Assembly: GCA_015680685.1 (NCBI GenBank)
Contig: MNCI01037593.1
Coordinates: 337,505-401,504 of the forward strand
Direction: 5' to 3'
Length of the DNA: 64,000 bases
DNA from: Gnetum montanum
Lineage: Eukaryota; Streptophyta; Gnetopsida; Gnetales; Gnetaceae
Shown: piece by piece, positions 35,401 to 45,662 of the stretch
Numbering within the stretch: position 1 is the stretch's first letter
How the letters are laid out: each line of letters begins with the position of its first letter
Notes under the pieces: model-generated
Databases searched by the model: none
What the model was told of the DNA's origin: nothing
Seen by the model: the letters and a program-made list of their open reading frames with translations, nothing else
Program-made: the position numbers and the translations under genes

Positions 35401-35810
35401 TTGACATATCTGAGAAGGATCTGGATGTCGTCGATGAGAGAAGCCAAATCCCCATCAAGGCCATCTGTGGCAATATCAACAATTCTTCGGTCTGCAGCTT
35501 CTTCTTCTTGTGGTAGTGGACGCTCAACTACAGGTACCGGTGCAGAAGGAGAAGGTAAACTTTGCAAAGCTGATTGGCTCTCACCCACCGCAGGTGCCAA
35601 GTGCGTGGTTTGCGCCGGTGGTGAAGATCGAGTGTACGCAAAATCAGAGCGTTGTTGAGCATCTTCCCTGTGAGCGCAAGGAGGAGGAGAAGATGTTGAA
35701 GCGTTTGACGCCACACGAAGACCATCATCCAAAATTTCGGGGATCGGTGCTCCATTGTTGTTAGTGCTGCTGCAGCAGCCGCACCAACATTTTGAAATAG
35801 CATTACCCAT
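31833..35810 (-). CDS. NLR (NB-ARC/LRR) disease-resistance-like gene, possibly a pseudogene
   Basis: Multi-exon minus-strand gene; the exons are listed separately. From the N-terminus: a predicted acylation signal (MGNAISKC with further Cys), a Pro/Ser-rich linker, an alpha-helical domain of about 110 residues, NB-ARC and a short LRR region. Plant NLRs of this layout are intracellular ATP/ADP-switch receptors that trigger immune cell death on pathogen sensing (family knowledge). The helical domain resembles HeLo/MLKL- or RPW8-type four-helix bundles rather than a TIR domain (inference). Its codon use and GC content are clearly higher than in the retroelement surroundings. Problems: an in-frame TAA ends exon 4 with no GT donor before it, the LRR frame shifts near 32215, and an N with a 46-bp duplication interrupts intron 1. 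It may be a pseudogene, or a real gene damaged by assembly. Confidence 0.8.
32651..32967 (-). CDS. NLR exon 6: start of LRR region
   Basis: Acceptor TTCATTGCAG/AAC, donor CTTACAGCAG/GTGAAG. It joins exon 5 in phase 0 to read RLDSNDWLGVKGIFLMDAVK, the linker that precedes LRRs in many NLRs (VxGIFL). The rest, with FESLIWLESLSSTLPIDVMR and CLRLRRLEYQPTNIVSLQ, has LRR-like leucine spacing. Confidence 0.75.
33141..34222 (-). CDS. NLR exon 5: NB-ARC domain
   Basis: Acceptor GGTTGCAG/TG (34223), donor GACTCG/GTCAGT (33140). Motifs in order: IPHEKLEKIMHML (pre-P-loop), P-loop GFGGIGKTTLA (about 34139-34107), kinase-2 CFVYIDNVLD (the second Asp of the usual DD is Asn), RNBS-B LRLLLTARD, GLPL-type CGGIPLVIKMVGSFL, RNBS-D type CYTDAFLDICAFF, and MHD-type VKVHDVILEMG (VHD instead of MHD). 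The domain is complete and open over about 360 codons, unlike anything else in the window. The kinase-2 Asn and VHD are variations known among NLRs and do not by themselves imply loss of function. Confidence 0.92.
34439..34610 (-). CDS. NLR exon 4, ends in an in-frame stop
   Basis: Acceptor CAACCATCAG/ATT. It joins exon 3 to read WYKFFGGPVQKKHLQDLRRK, then IQKMYQHLILQ and PPALPRMEFYPEDAGKLP, the usual Pro-rich link before NB-ARC. Directly after KLP comes TAA, and no GT donor is visible between the Pro-rich link and this stop. Either the stop is a disabling mutation, or the exon is spliced at the CAG/GTCGTC site (34531) with loss of frame. Confidence 0.6.
34696..35021 (-). CDS. NLR exon 3: helical N-terminal domain
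   Basis: Acceptor AATAACAG/AAT, donor TACAA/GTGAGT (ends with two bases of a Lys codon). It encodes MSATKTMLKGLGKCHWVASG, then LVAIGFVLDRFDTIESNKEE, CLDLLDEMCRLAGYLHILKQ and EIEDLMEEALQVIIDGAGMC. The pattern of hydrophobic helices with charged turns, including the GLVAIGFVL-RFD and L-x-x-Q-RP-L segments, is what I associate with HeLo/MLKL-like and RPW8-like four-helix bundles that act at membranes. That assignment is by resemblance only; a structure prediction would settle it. Confidence 0.7.
35120..35248 (-). CDS. NLR exon 2
   Basis: Bounded by acceptor CAACGCAG/GG (35249) and donor CTGCTG/GTGGGT (35119), 43 codons, phase 0 at both ends. Encodes GSSSSQDGRPSLIGRWKNFI and then FATFKEFFSATADAASDLL, the first amphipathic helix of the N-terminal domain. 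The 46-base duplication and the N lie just upstream, in intron 1. Confidence 0.6.
35267..35312. repeat. 46-bp duplicate of 35699-35744, next to an N
   Basis: Identical to exon 1 sequence at 35699-35744 (starts AAGCGTTTGACGCC, ends TTTCGGGGAT) and ends directly at the single N (35313). Most likely an assembly join. Confidence 0.85.
35400..35810 (-). CDS. NLR exon 1: acylation signal and Pro/Ser-rich linker
   Basis: Starts MGNAISKCWCGCCSS. Gly2 with Ser6 fits an N-myristoylation signal, and Cys8, 10, 12 and 13 are candidate palmitoylation sites, so membrane attachment is predicted. The next 80 or so residues are Ser/Pro/Ala-rich and look disordered. The end (DLASLIDDIQILLRYVK) is helical. I end the exon at AAA/GTCCGT (35400), 137 codons, phase 0; this donor is weak and the exact end is uncertain. 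The ATG is the first in the frame. Confidence 0.65.
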
Positions 35811-35846
35811 AGCAGAGCATGAACAAAATCCTGAAACTGATAGTGC

Positions 35847-35993
35847 TCAACACAACAACATCAGCAGCAAAGGCAGAGAGAGTTACACAGAGACCATCAA
35901 CACAACAACATCAGCAGCAAAGGCAGAGAGAATTACACAGAGACCATCAACACAACATCAGCAGCAAAGGCAGAGAGAGTTACACAGAGACCA
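35847..35993. repeat. Three-copy tandem repeat upstream of the NLR start
   Basis: Units of 50, 50 and 47 bp (35847-35896, 35897-35946, 35947-35993), each TCAACACAACAACATCAGCA, then GCAAAGGCAGAGAGAGTTAC and ACAGAGACCA. Nearly identical; the third unit lacks one ACA. It lies 37 bp upstream of the ATG, in the presumed 5' UTR or promoter, which could make the region prone to length variation. Confidence 0.9.
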
Positions 35994-36727
35994 TGGATAA
36001 TGAATAGTCCGGCTTTACCATGGGTGCAGGCAGGGATAGAAATTGACAGGCATAACACACAAAAATTACGTGTGCATTTTACAAGAGAGGACATGTTACC
36101 TACGAATTTTTTGATTGCTTCAAAGCACACAAAAGGGGAATCTGCCAGAAAGTCCGACAACTTGCTCAGAGCTCCACTGTGAGATTACTGTTCCACCCGA
36201 TGCGCTTTGCATTAAATATATACTCACCCATGCTTTGTCTCTTTGACGATTGCTCCAAACTAACGGAAAAAAACAAACAACATAGGAAAACTCACCGAAA
36301 GCATAGCAATTATTACTGCATGTGCGCAGGCATGACGGGTTACGTTCCACCAACGAAAGCTAAAAGGCTTGCACCTGGTGCCAGGGAATTGTAGTGGTAA
36401 GCTGCAATAGAAATGGACAGGAACCATAACAAATCTATTTAACTGAAATAGATGCTGTTTCACACGGTTAGAGGATGACAGATGGTTCACTGATTTTTAT
36501 TAAATGTCTTTTATTAAAAAGATATTTTTTATTTAAAAAATGCATTTTATTATAAAAACATTTTTTATTTTAAAGACCAAATGCCTTCCGATTGGCATTG
36601 CTTGCTTTGAATTTTATTCCTAGTGATAAGTAGCCTTGAGAATTTGAATTTCTTAGGGCATATCCCTTTTTAACTGGCATTGATTACTTCAATTTTTTTT
36701 AATAATAAGCCTATATTTTAATAATAA
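35994..36727. promoter_or_regulatory. NLR upstream region, no distinct element
   Basis: About 430 bp of moderate GC content (to 36420), compatible with promoter/5' UTR of the NLR, then AT-rich sequence with TTTTATT runs. No clear TATA box on the minus strand close to the start was identified. Confidence 0.3.
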
Positions 36728-36910
36728 GGTGTTAGCCTAGGGGTAAGACCCTTCATTTGAAAGCTCCAAGTCATAGGTTGAATTTTGGTAAGCAATGCTA
36801 AGTTACAAAGTTCTAATTGGATTATATATCTTGTACCTATATTACAATTAGTTCAAGGTTAGAACATCATCCCCCTCCTCCCAACCAAAAAAATAAAAAT
36901 AAAAATAAAA
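36728..36910 (+). mobile_element. Probable tRNA-derived SINE
   Basis: GTTAGCCTAGGGGTAAGA (36731-36748) resembles a pol III box A. AGGTTGAATTTT (36775-36786) is a decayed box B (GGTTCGAATCC type) at a suitable spacing. A pyrimidine-rich segment and an A-rich tail, AAAAAAATAAAAATAAAAAT, end near 36910. The length of about 180 bp fits plant SINEs. No target-site duplication was found. Confidence 0.6.
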
Positions 36911-37081
36911 TGCTCTAATATCATATTGTACCTTGCCATTAATTTATATTAGTATATTCTAATGCCTCTTCTTTTATGCTTGTTGAGATTAGAACTTCAA
37001 ATCTATTACATTGAATGATATTTTTTATATGCTTATGGTTATGCATATTGATGTTTGAACCCTTGACTTCTTATTTATATG

Positions 37082-37932
37082 TGATGATCAACGAGGTAGC
37101 CCTACATCCAACTATATGAATCACAAGCATTCATGCATGATCTAGTTGAATTTTGTGGATGGGACTAGTTGTGCATCTAAATCATTATGTCTTGATTGTA
37201 GTTCATTGTCTAGAGTCAGGCATATGATTCTTGATGTTGTCTGGCCCTAAGCTACTCTTAATGATAATAAAGAGACGAATTAATTAAGCTAATTAACAAT
37301 GAAAAGTAAAATCTAAACTAGGCTACGTGTGATGAGTATCCATTCCTAACCATCTGCACACACCTTGGACTTCGCATAACTACTACTAGGATTATAAAGT
37401 GTACATCACTGGGCTTACCAAATGATACACTACTGGGTTATCAAGTAATTATGCTTAAGCACCTGTGATTAGTCATACTCATTCTGATTAATGATAGGAA
37501 TAATAAAGAGCAATAAATGGAAACATTAACTAAGGAAAATAGTAAACAATTAAACAATTAAAAGCAATAATAAAGCTAAGTGGATGTTGCAATGATGGAA
37601 GTAATCTTGATCTTTATTGCCAGATATGCAACGTGTCCAAGTACATCACACTCAAATAAGGATGTTGTATAATCACTTAACATCACACTGTAGGCATGCA
37701 CTAGAAACTAAAGCATGAAATTAAAAATCTATAAATTTAACTCTATCTTCTCTATTTCTTCTATATTTTATATATCTCAATCATCCACCCAAGTGTGGCA
37801 TTTATAGGCACACATGGAAGAGGTGATATTGGATACTTGACATCAAAGGTTATGCCACGATATTAAATACCTAATATCGTGGCTTTGATATCAGATATCT
37901 AATATCAAAGCCATGCAAAACATGACTCATCA
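37082..37932 (-). repeat. Family X 3' LTR of element A
   Basis: TGATGATCAACGAGGTAG to CATGACTCATCA. To its right, read on the minus strand, CATTTAGTCGTGGGGGTA is the G-rich polypurine tract. No primer-binding site lies to its left. It belongs with the 5' LTR at 54243-55122. Confidence 0.85.
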
Positions 37933-38119
37933 TACCCCCACGACTAAATGAAAACTCATCCTTGAGTTAAACAAAATGAGGAACAACTTCTTTACAAAAA
38001 ATTAGGAAAGTGTGGGATTATTAACTGACTTAAATAAACACATAAACTAACTTTTGCATGTTGTAGTGGTGTTTCATAAAAAAATATGGAGACAACATGA
38101 CAAGACAAAAAATTGGGAA

Positions 38120-39744
38120 AGCTCATGTAGTTTTTGGAGACGGCTCTTCCATTGATTGCTTCCCTTTGTCGCCATGCTTCTGGAATTTGTAGTAATTCAA
38201 GAGTGCCTACAACTTTTCCTCCTCCATTTTTGGATTATGTACCATCCAAGCCAGTGAGTTGATCTTTGTTGGAATTGGTACATCCCACATACATGATAGC
38301 TACAAGAACATCTTATTTGCTTTCACATACCAAATTACAAATGGCCGTTATTCCTCCTCGAAGGCCCTGGCCTTTTCTTTTAATTCATAGTGATCCATCA
38401 ATCTCCTAGCCACGTTTGAGGTTACATCTCTTTGTCCATGATAGCAAGCCTTAATCATCTCCAATTTTGAGTTTGCCACATGGAGTTTTTATAGAGCATT
38501 TTTTCCATTTGCAAACTCTTTTTCATGTAGTGCATAGGTGGTCGCTACTTGTTGCTCTAACTTGTTTCCAAGTTGACCTACTGCTAACATGGCAAGGTTG
38601 ACATATTGAATGTCAACCAATGTCATGTACTCTTTCAAATCTTTACTTTGCAAGTGCTTGTTCTTTACTTCTGCTTGATGGACCAAGGCATAGCTATCCA
38701 AGATTGGCTGCCAGTTAGGATTCTGCACTAACATGAAACTGATGAAGACCATTGGCATCTAAATTTCTTTTTCATTAATATACTTGTACATACCAATTTG
38801 GTCCTAGAAGTGCTCCTTTAACTTTTCATATTTCTTGGTCTCATTTTGACATGTGCTTATTTCAATTGTAGATTTTTTAACATATTACGTGGACCTCCTC
38901 CATTGAAAAGGTTCAATTTTCTCTTGCCAATCTATAGATGTCTTGGTTGACAATCACCAGTTATTCTCTCAACTGGTGAACACTTTCTTTCAAGATATTT
39001 TTCTATTTTTCTATAGTGATCAACCTTGCACTATATAGTAGCAAGCTGTTTGTTCTCTTTTTGTGTGGTGGTCAATGCCTTTGCATGGGCATATGCTTAA
39101 GCTTCAATAGTTGAGGCATTCCAGACTACCTTCTCCTTCTCTCGCTTAGTAGCTTTGTTCTATTCAATCAATTGGTTCAACTACTCCACTTGAAATTGTT
39201 CTAGCTAGTAAAGTGTGACAAATTGGACAAGGTTCTATCTTTTAGCTCTCAAGATGGCCAGCTCTTATTGTAGTCAATGTAATTCTATTTCTACATGCTC
39301 TACCTTAGTCTTTGCCATGACTAGCTTCCCTTTTGTGGTGATAAGGTCTGACTACATTATGGTGATGTCACTAGGGATGTGAAAAAGAGTTTTTATCACT
39401 TTTCTAGTCTATAGTAGTTTGTCAAATACATCCTCATGGGCTGTAGGAGTCATCGAAGTCCCAACTGACATTTGGGCACCTCTGGTCCCAGTTAAGTCCA
39501 TTGGGGGCACAATAGACACATTGAAATCTATCCTCTTAATGGATCGATAGAAATGGTGGGTTGCACAACATCATTGATGATTCAAAAGAGGTTTGATTCA
39601 TTCCTACTTCCCTAATTGAGAGTTTCAGCAATGCATTGCAAATGGCTCATTGCAGGCTAGTAATCTTGTGGCAGTGATGATGGAACTTGTGGCTCTCACT
39701 ACTACTTAGGCTCTTGCTTTATTTTCTTTTTTTGGTTCTGTCTC
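38120..39744 (-). pseudogene. aORF of element A, C-terminal half
   Basis: Coiled-coil-like, continuing the part at 48726-49680. WQPILDSYALVHQAEVKNKH and YVNLAMLAVGQLGNKLEQQV (38489-38758) match the corresponding WRVILDTYAFVHQVELKS and YVNLAMLIAR of element B. The end (near 38150-38120), GDKGKQSMEEPSPKTT, matches DKGKEPMEEPLPLGTT in B. Multiple stops. Confidence 0.75.
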
Positions 39745-40643
39745 TGATGAGTGGCAAGGTACATCTACACAACCATACAAATATGAGCATTTCATGCACG
39801 ATCTGGTTGAACTTCGCAGACGGGCTAGTTATGGTATCTAGATAGTTACTGGTTGATCACAGTTCGCTGTCTTCCCACTTGGACTAGTAATTGCTTTGTC
39901 ATGTATGGTTTAGTCTAGAGTGAGGTGTATGATGTGTTCCTACACTAATGCTACTCCTAGAGATGATGGAAAATAATCTTAGCTAAGCTAGGAGGAAAAA
40001 GGAAGAGAGGGAGCTATACTAAAAGGAGATAGGGAGAGAGAGTCTAAGCTAGCCTAAGTGCAATGAACATCCATTCCTTAATCATTCATACATCTCTTAG
40101 ACCTCGTGCATGACCACCATTGGGATTACCAAGCACAGATCCTAGGTATGCTACTAGGTTACTAAGTAGTCACACTTAAATGCTCGTGATTAAGTCATAC
40201 TCATTCTGCATTTAAGGAGTTTAGGATGGAGAGATATTAACTATGAAAGCAATAAATAACAATAACAATTAAATAATTAAACTAAGTGAATGATACAATG
40301 ATGAAGTAATCTAGATCTTTATTTCCAGTCATGTGCATGTCCAAGTACGTCACACTCAAACAAAGGATGCCATATAATTACAATCATCACACTGTGGGCA
40401 TGTACTAGGAGAAAATGTTGAGAGGAAAAACTGACAAAAAGATTCTATACTAAGCTGACTCCCTAAAAACTAACTAGAAAAGAAGACTCCTTTCCCACGT
40501 GCCTTCATGTGTATTTATAGGTTCACATAGGAACCACGATATCACATATTCAATATCGTTGCTCAATGCAATATCACATACCCATTATTACGTATCTGAT
40601 ATCGTGGGTTCGATATTGCAACCCGATGAATCATAATTCATCA
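39745..40643 (-). repeat. Family X 3' LTR of element B
   Basis: TGATGAGTGGCAAGG to AATTCATCA, 899 bp. The U3 part (40530-40620) has repeated GATATC sites (ACGATATCACA, CAATATCGTT, CTGATATCGTGG, TCGATATTGC). Reversed TATA at TATTTATAGG (40512). Confidence 0.9.
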
Positions 40644-40834
40644 TACCTTGACAACTGAATGAAAACTCATCCTTGAGTCAGAATGAGAACAAGCCCATTG
40701 ATTACATAGTGGATAGGTATGGGATTATTCACTAATAAGGGATCTATTCATGCTATAACAGAGAACTCAATAGAATAAAATTGGACACAACATGAAAAAT
40801 GAAAAATTCCCAAAATTACAAAATTGGCTGGAAC

Positions 40835-43635
40835 TCATGTGGTTCCTAGTGGTAGTGGCTCCTCCATGGGTTCCTTTCCCTTGTCCTGTGCTCTAGAATT
40901 TGGGATGTGATGACGTTGAAGTAGTGCCTGGATTTTCTCCTCTTCAGTTCAAGGATCCTATGCCATCCATGCTAATGCTCCAATGTTTGATAGAGTCGAC
41001 ACCTTCCATGAGCATGGTAGTTGTGGAAACAGTTTGTTGGCCTTGATGTACTAGGCCACAAACAATCATTTTTCCTCCTCGTAGGCTTTGGCTTTGTCTC
41101 TGTACTCTTGAAAATCTGTAAGTTGTCAAGCCAAGTCTATTGCAACATCGTTTTTTCCTTGGTAGCTTACTTTAACCACCTCCAAATCAAAATTTGCAAC
41201 TTCCAGCTTCTGTAACTTTTTCTTGTGTTTTGCAAATTCTACTTTATACTTGGCATAGGTGGTAGCTACCTGCTTCTCGAGCTCTATCCTTAGTCACCTT
41301 GCTATCAACATGGCTAGATTAACATACCATAGATATGCCAATTCCATGCACTCTATAAGATCTTGAATCTGCAGGTCTCAGCTCTTAAGTTCTACTTGGT
41401 GGACAAATGCATATGTGTCCAATATGACCCGCCAATCAGTGTGTGGAGCATTGAAAGCATTGATGTGGGCCTTCTCCATATGGATTTCCTTTTCAATGAT
41501 TTTTTTGTACATTCCCAGCTAGTCTTGGAAGTGCTCTTTTAACTTTTCATGCTGCTTGGCCTTGTTCTACCACACGCTTATTTCGATGACCATCTTCTGA
41601 CAAATGGTGCATACCTCCTCCATCGAGAGGGTTTGATTCTCCCTGGCCAAATGGTTCATGTCCTACTTGACTCTAATCAGCTATTCTCATAGCCACTAAA
41701 AATATTCTTCGAGAATGTTCTTCTGTTTCTCCATAGAGGTCAACCAAAGATTGTCAACAATAAGCTATTTGTTTTCTTCTTGTAAGGCCTTGAGTGTCTT
41801 GGTGTGTGCATAAGTTTTTGCTTGTTCCATGGAGGCATTCTAATTGGCCTTCTCTTTTTCCTCTACCACCTTTTTATTTTCCACTAGCAATTTGTTGAGT
41901 TGGTTAGTCCTAAGGGTGTCCAGCTTGTCCACGGAAATGAATTGAAAGGGATCCCATTGTGCTGCTTGTAGGGTATGAGCCTTTCTTGTAGTCTTGCAAC
42001 TTCTGCTTCTGTGTGCTTGGCCCTTATTTCTATCATAACCAACATTCCTTTGGTGGAGATGATGTCTGATTGTGCTGCTGTAATATCTTGTGGGATGTCA
42101 AACAAGGACATCATTACCTGTCCTATTTGCAGTAATCAATCAAGCACATCCTCATGCTCCACAGGAGTCATTGAGGGATTGGCCAGAGTTCGCGCATCCT
42201 GTGCTCCTGTGAAATATATTGGTGGCACAATAGGGATGTTAAAAGATTCCTTGATGTGGTTCATAACCACCTCTATGGCTCCCACTGTGTCTTGGTGCTA
42301 CATGACCATCACCGTGGCCCCTTCACCAATCTCTAATTGCAACTGAAAGGATGCAACATTCCTTGAAATTTGTTGTGACCAATGACTCTCCTCTCTTCCT
42401 GTCAGAATGTACACCTCATCCCTTACATGATCTATAGAGATGATGGGCCATGCAATATCATCAATGATACAAAAGAGATTCGCATCATCATGACTTCCCC
42501 AATTAACTATCTCAGCAATGGCCCTGAGATGGCTCATCAACGATTAGTAGTCTTGCGATGGTGGTGGTGGTTGATCTTACTGGCTCATGCTAGGCCCTAC
42601 TTCTTGCAGTTGATTGGGTCTCATGCTTGGAGGTTGTTTGGGCCCTTCAAGTTGAGTTGCAGTGGGCCCCACTATTTGTGCTTGCTCTTGTTATGGCCCT
42701 AGCATCTCACCAGCAATCTTCCTTACAACTAGTGGCTTTAGCTATTTAGCATATGAAGCATTTTGGGCTTTCTTGAGGACATCATTGGTGTATCCTCAAA
42801 TACCAACATGCTTGCATAGCTTCCTGATGAGACAGGGGAAGGGCAACACAAACTTCCTTGTCCTACATTCTTCAAACCACCTTAAGATCTCCATGAAATA
42901 TAGATGAGGTAGGTTAGCATTAACCTTTCCCATCAATATCGCACATCCTCTTGCCACATATGTTGAAATTTTGTTTAACTCTTTTATGGGGAAGGTGTGA
43001 TAAGTTCCAATTTTAAATTATATTTTCTCTTCCAACATTAAATCTCCATAGGTCTTATCTTCTTTATTGTACATCCTATCTAACCAAACCTTCCATGCAT
43101 CAGCATCAGAGTGAGTGGACAGATGAGCAACCTTTGGCCCTGTATTCAAAAGGTTTAACACTTCCAAAATGGCTTGGATGAAGAAATCAACAAACACACC
43201 ACAAATGTTAACTATGGTGCCTTATTCTTTATTGTGCTAGAATTGGTACATTTCTCCTAAGTAAGAGGCACCACTTTTGGAGAGGATAAGCTATAATGGA
43301 GACCCCTTGAGATGGTTCCTAACAGCCTTAGGAGTGAATTCTATGAAAGGTTTGAAGTTTAATTCCATGATCACTACAGCTGATGTGGACCTTTCACAGA
43401 TGGCCTGGACACATTTTGGAGGCAACGTGAGGTGTCATCCCTATTTAGGCACTACAATAGCTCCTCCTTCTGCCTATCTTGATTGTACCATGGTAGGGTC
43501 TTCTTCTTGATGGATACTGAATGAGTGTTCCTCCTACTCTGCATGTTATTTGGTAGGCATCTATTCTTTACCTCTCCTGGGTTGCTTAAACACACCTTGA
43601 GAGGGACCTTCATGTTGTCTATGCTTTGGGGCCAT
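40835..43635 (-). pseudogene. aORF of element B (accessory protein, about 930 codons)
   Basis: Starts at the ATG 43635-43633 (MAPKHRQHEGPSQGVFKQ). The N-terminal third contains ELNFKPFIEFTPKAVRNHLK, GTIVNICGVFVDFFIQAI, CAILMGKVNANLPHLYFME and FPCLIRKLCKHVGI. This leucine-rich pattern recalls the plant transposon-protein (Transposase_32-like) domain (resemblance only). A Pro/Gln-rich linker follows, then SHLRAIAEIVNWGSHDDANL. The C-terminal half is charged and coiled-coil-like (EIRAKHTEAEVARLQERL; EKQVATTYAKYKVEFAKHKK; QKLEVANFDLEVVKV). It ends DKGKEPMEEPLPLGTT. Numerous stops and some frameshifts; not functional now. It lies where envelope-like ORFs lie in Athila elements, but I see no signal peptide or transmembrane segment. 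Confidence 0.8.
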
Positions 43636-43639
43636 CTAC

Positions 43640-45662
43640 AATCACACAGGGTCAAGCATTAGTAAGGTTTTTTTACCCAAGTTAAGTTATATCTTACTTC
43701 TTGCCTTAATGAGTTTGTTTTAATTCTGTGTGATTTTAGAGTTAGGAATTTTTATGGAAATGTTCCCAAATGATTTTTATATTTGGTCCACTTTGCTTAA
43801 GTGGTTTCAAAGCTTAATTTCTTGGTATAGGTAAGGAGATGTAATTGTTTGTGGCATATGTTTATTATTATTTTATAGCTAATTACCCTTGATTATGTCC
43901 TTTGGGCGATGAAGAATTTTAAAAAAAAATTGGTATACAAATTTGACATGCCCCCTCCCCCATGACTAAGCTAAACACTCCAAGTTTGAGTAGGCTTAGA
44001 TGGAATGAAAATCAGAGCACCAGCGAGCAAGTTATGGTTAGCGAAGCGAGATGTGCATCAATCGTGAGTCGTAGAAGGAAATTTGAAAAAATTCCCCTGC
44101 ATGAACAGTTCTAAATGATGTTGATAGGAGTAGGGGCCCCATATATATATATAAGGATGCGATATCGTGTACCTACTAGCAGGGACCCGATATCGCACCA
44201 AACTCGATATCGAGGACTTGATATTGCATCCTATCGAAAATGGGGCACTTGTAAATTTACTAAATTTTAATTAAAAAATTTTTGAAAATTTTTGAAACTC
44301 CAAGGTATAAAATGAGGATGTGTAGGTCAATGTAAAGGGATCTAGGGCAATACAAACTAGTCCTGAAGGCATAAAAAGTTTAATGGTGTAAAATCTATCA
44401 ATGAGGATTATGAAGAGTAGGGGAAAAAGGACATGTGTTAGCTTATAGAAATGGTTGAACTTGAAGGATGATAAAGGAAAGAATAACATTGGTAATGCTT
44501 AGAGGGTATAAGATGATGTGTGGAAGATGTGTTACAAGTGCAAATTACAAGGGTTATGCAAGTGGGTCCTCCCCAAAGAAGGTTTCTACCTATAATGCCC
44601 TTATGTAACCACACCTTAAAATGTCCATAAGCATTAGGAGGGAAAAATGTAATCTACATCAGTTCCACAAAACATACACATGTAGATACCACCATGATGA
44701 GATATGAATTCAATGCTATACAAGACACGAGTCATAATTACATGAATAATGAGATGAGGTGAATTGTAGAAGGGATTGCAAAGATTAGGATATGAGGTAA
44801 CTAACTCAAGGCACAATGAATCTTGAGTGTAGGATATGATTAGTGTGTCATTTGCCCATCACTCCAAAATCAAGACCAAGTCCATTCCTCTGATCAATGA
44901 CATCACATTGTTTCATCCCATAATGGACAACCAGAAGAGCATAATGACAGCAAGGTGTATGATCACTTGGCATTTCGTTCAAGGGAGGAGTGACTTTTTT
45001 GCTTTGCGGCACAAATATTTTGTTTTTTGTTTCTTTGTTCTTTTTTTGTGGCCGCTTTGGCACACTCTCTCTTATCTCTTTTTTTTTTTAATGCATAATT
45101 CAGAGAAGCCACCTACCTTCAGGCATGGGTACATGTCTTTCCAATGGGACCCCCTATAATAAGATTATTTTTCATTGATTGAGTGCCTTTTGATTACTCT
45201 TACTTCCATTTTTCATTAGATCTACAAGGATCTTAGTACAACCAAGCTGCATGATAACTCCCATAGACGTCACCAAAGAGAATCCACAAGTCCCCTTGAT
45301 AGCACACCCTAACCATTCCCTTTTGGTCCATCCTTCTTTGCTCTGGGTATGATAACATAAGGTTACTTTAAATTTTAATGATTAAGAATATCATTGTACC
45401 CAAAGTAGAACCCCTTATTAATAGAATGGATGGATGGATGTTGTGGACTCTTTGTTCAAATAATTAGTCACCTAAGACTTGACAACATAAAACAATACCT
45501 CAACCAACATGAGTGTTTTATTTGTAGATGAGATTACTTATAAAAAGATAAAAAAGACAAAAACACAAAACAATAAATTGAAAAATGAAAAACTAGAAAA
45601 TAAAAAATTGTAAAATTTAAGAAAATAAAAAATAAAAAATAAAAAATATTTATTAGTCCTAC
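43640..45662 (-). other. Spacer between gag and aORF in element B
   Basis: No gene. On the minus strand it holds, in order: a T-rich tract (45650-45500) like the one after integrase in D, non-coding sequence with matches to 49800-51600 of element A, the U3-like module, and TTAGTCATGGGGGAGGGGGC (43978-43959), a G-rich tract that repeats the post-pol motif. No pol remains. Confidence 0.6.
44130..44235 (-). promoter_or_regulatory. Internal U3-like module with TATA box, upstream of aORF (element B)
   Basis: On the minus strand, four GATATC-type sites (GCAATATCAAG, CTCGATATCGAG, GCGATATCGGG, ACGATATCGCA) are followed by TTATATATATATATGG. This is the same order as in the LTR U3 of this subfamily. 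Element A has a matching decayed module at 50230-50330. It could serve as a separate promoter for aORF. Confidence 0.5.

Noticed and set aside
40835-43635. aORF as an Athila-type envelope protein
   Set aside because: The position fits, but I see no signal peptide or transmembrane segment; the protein is coiled-coil and charged.
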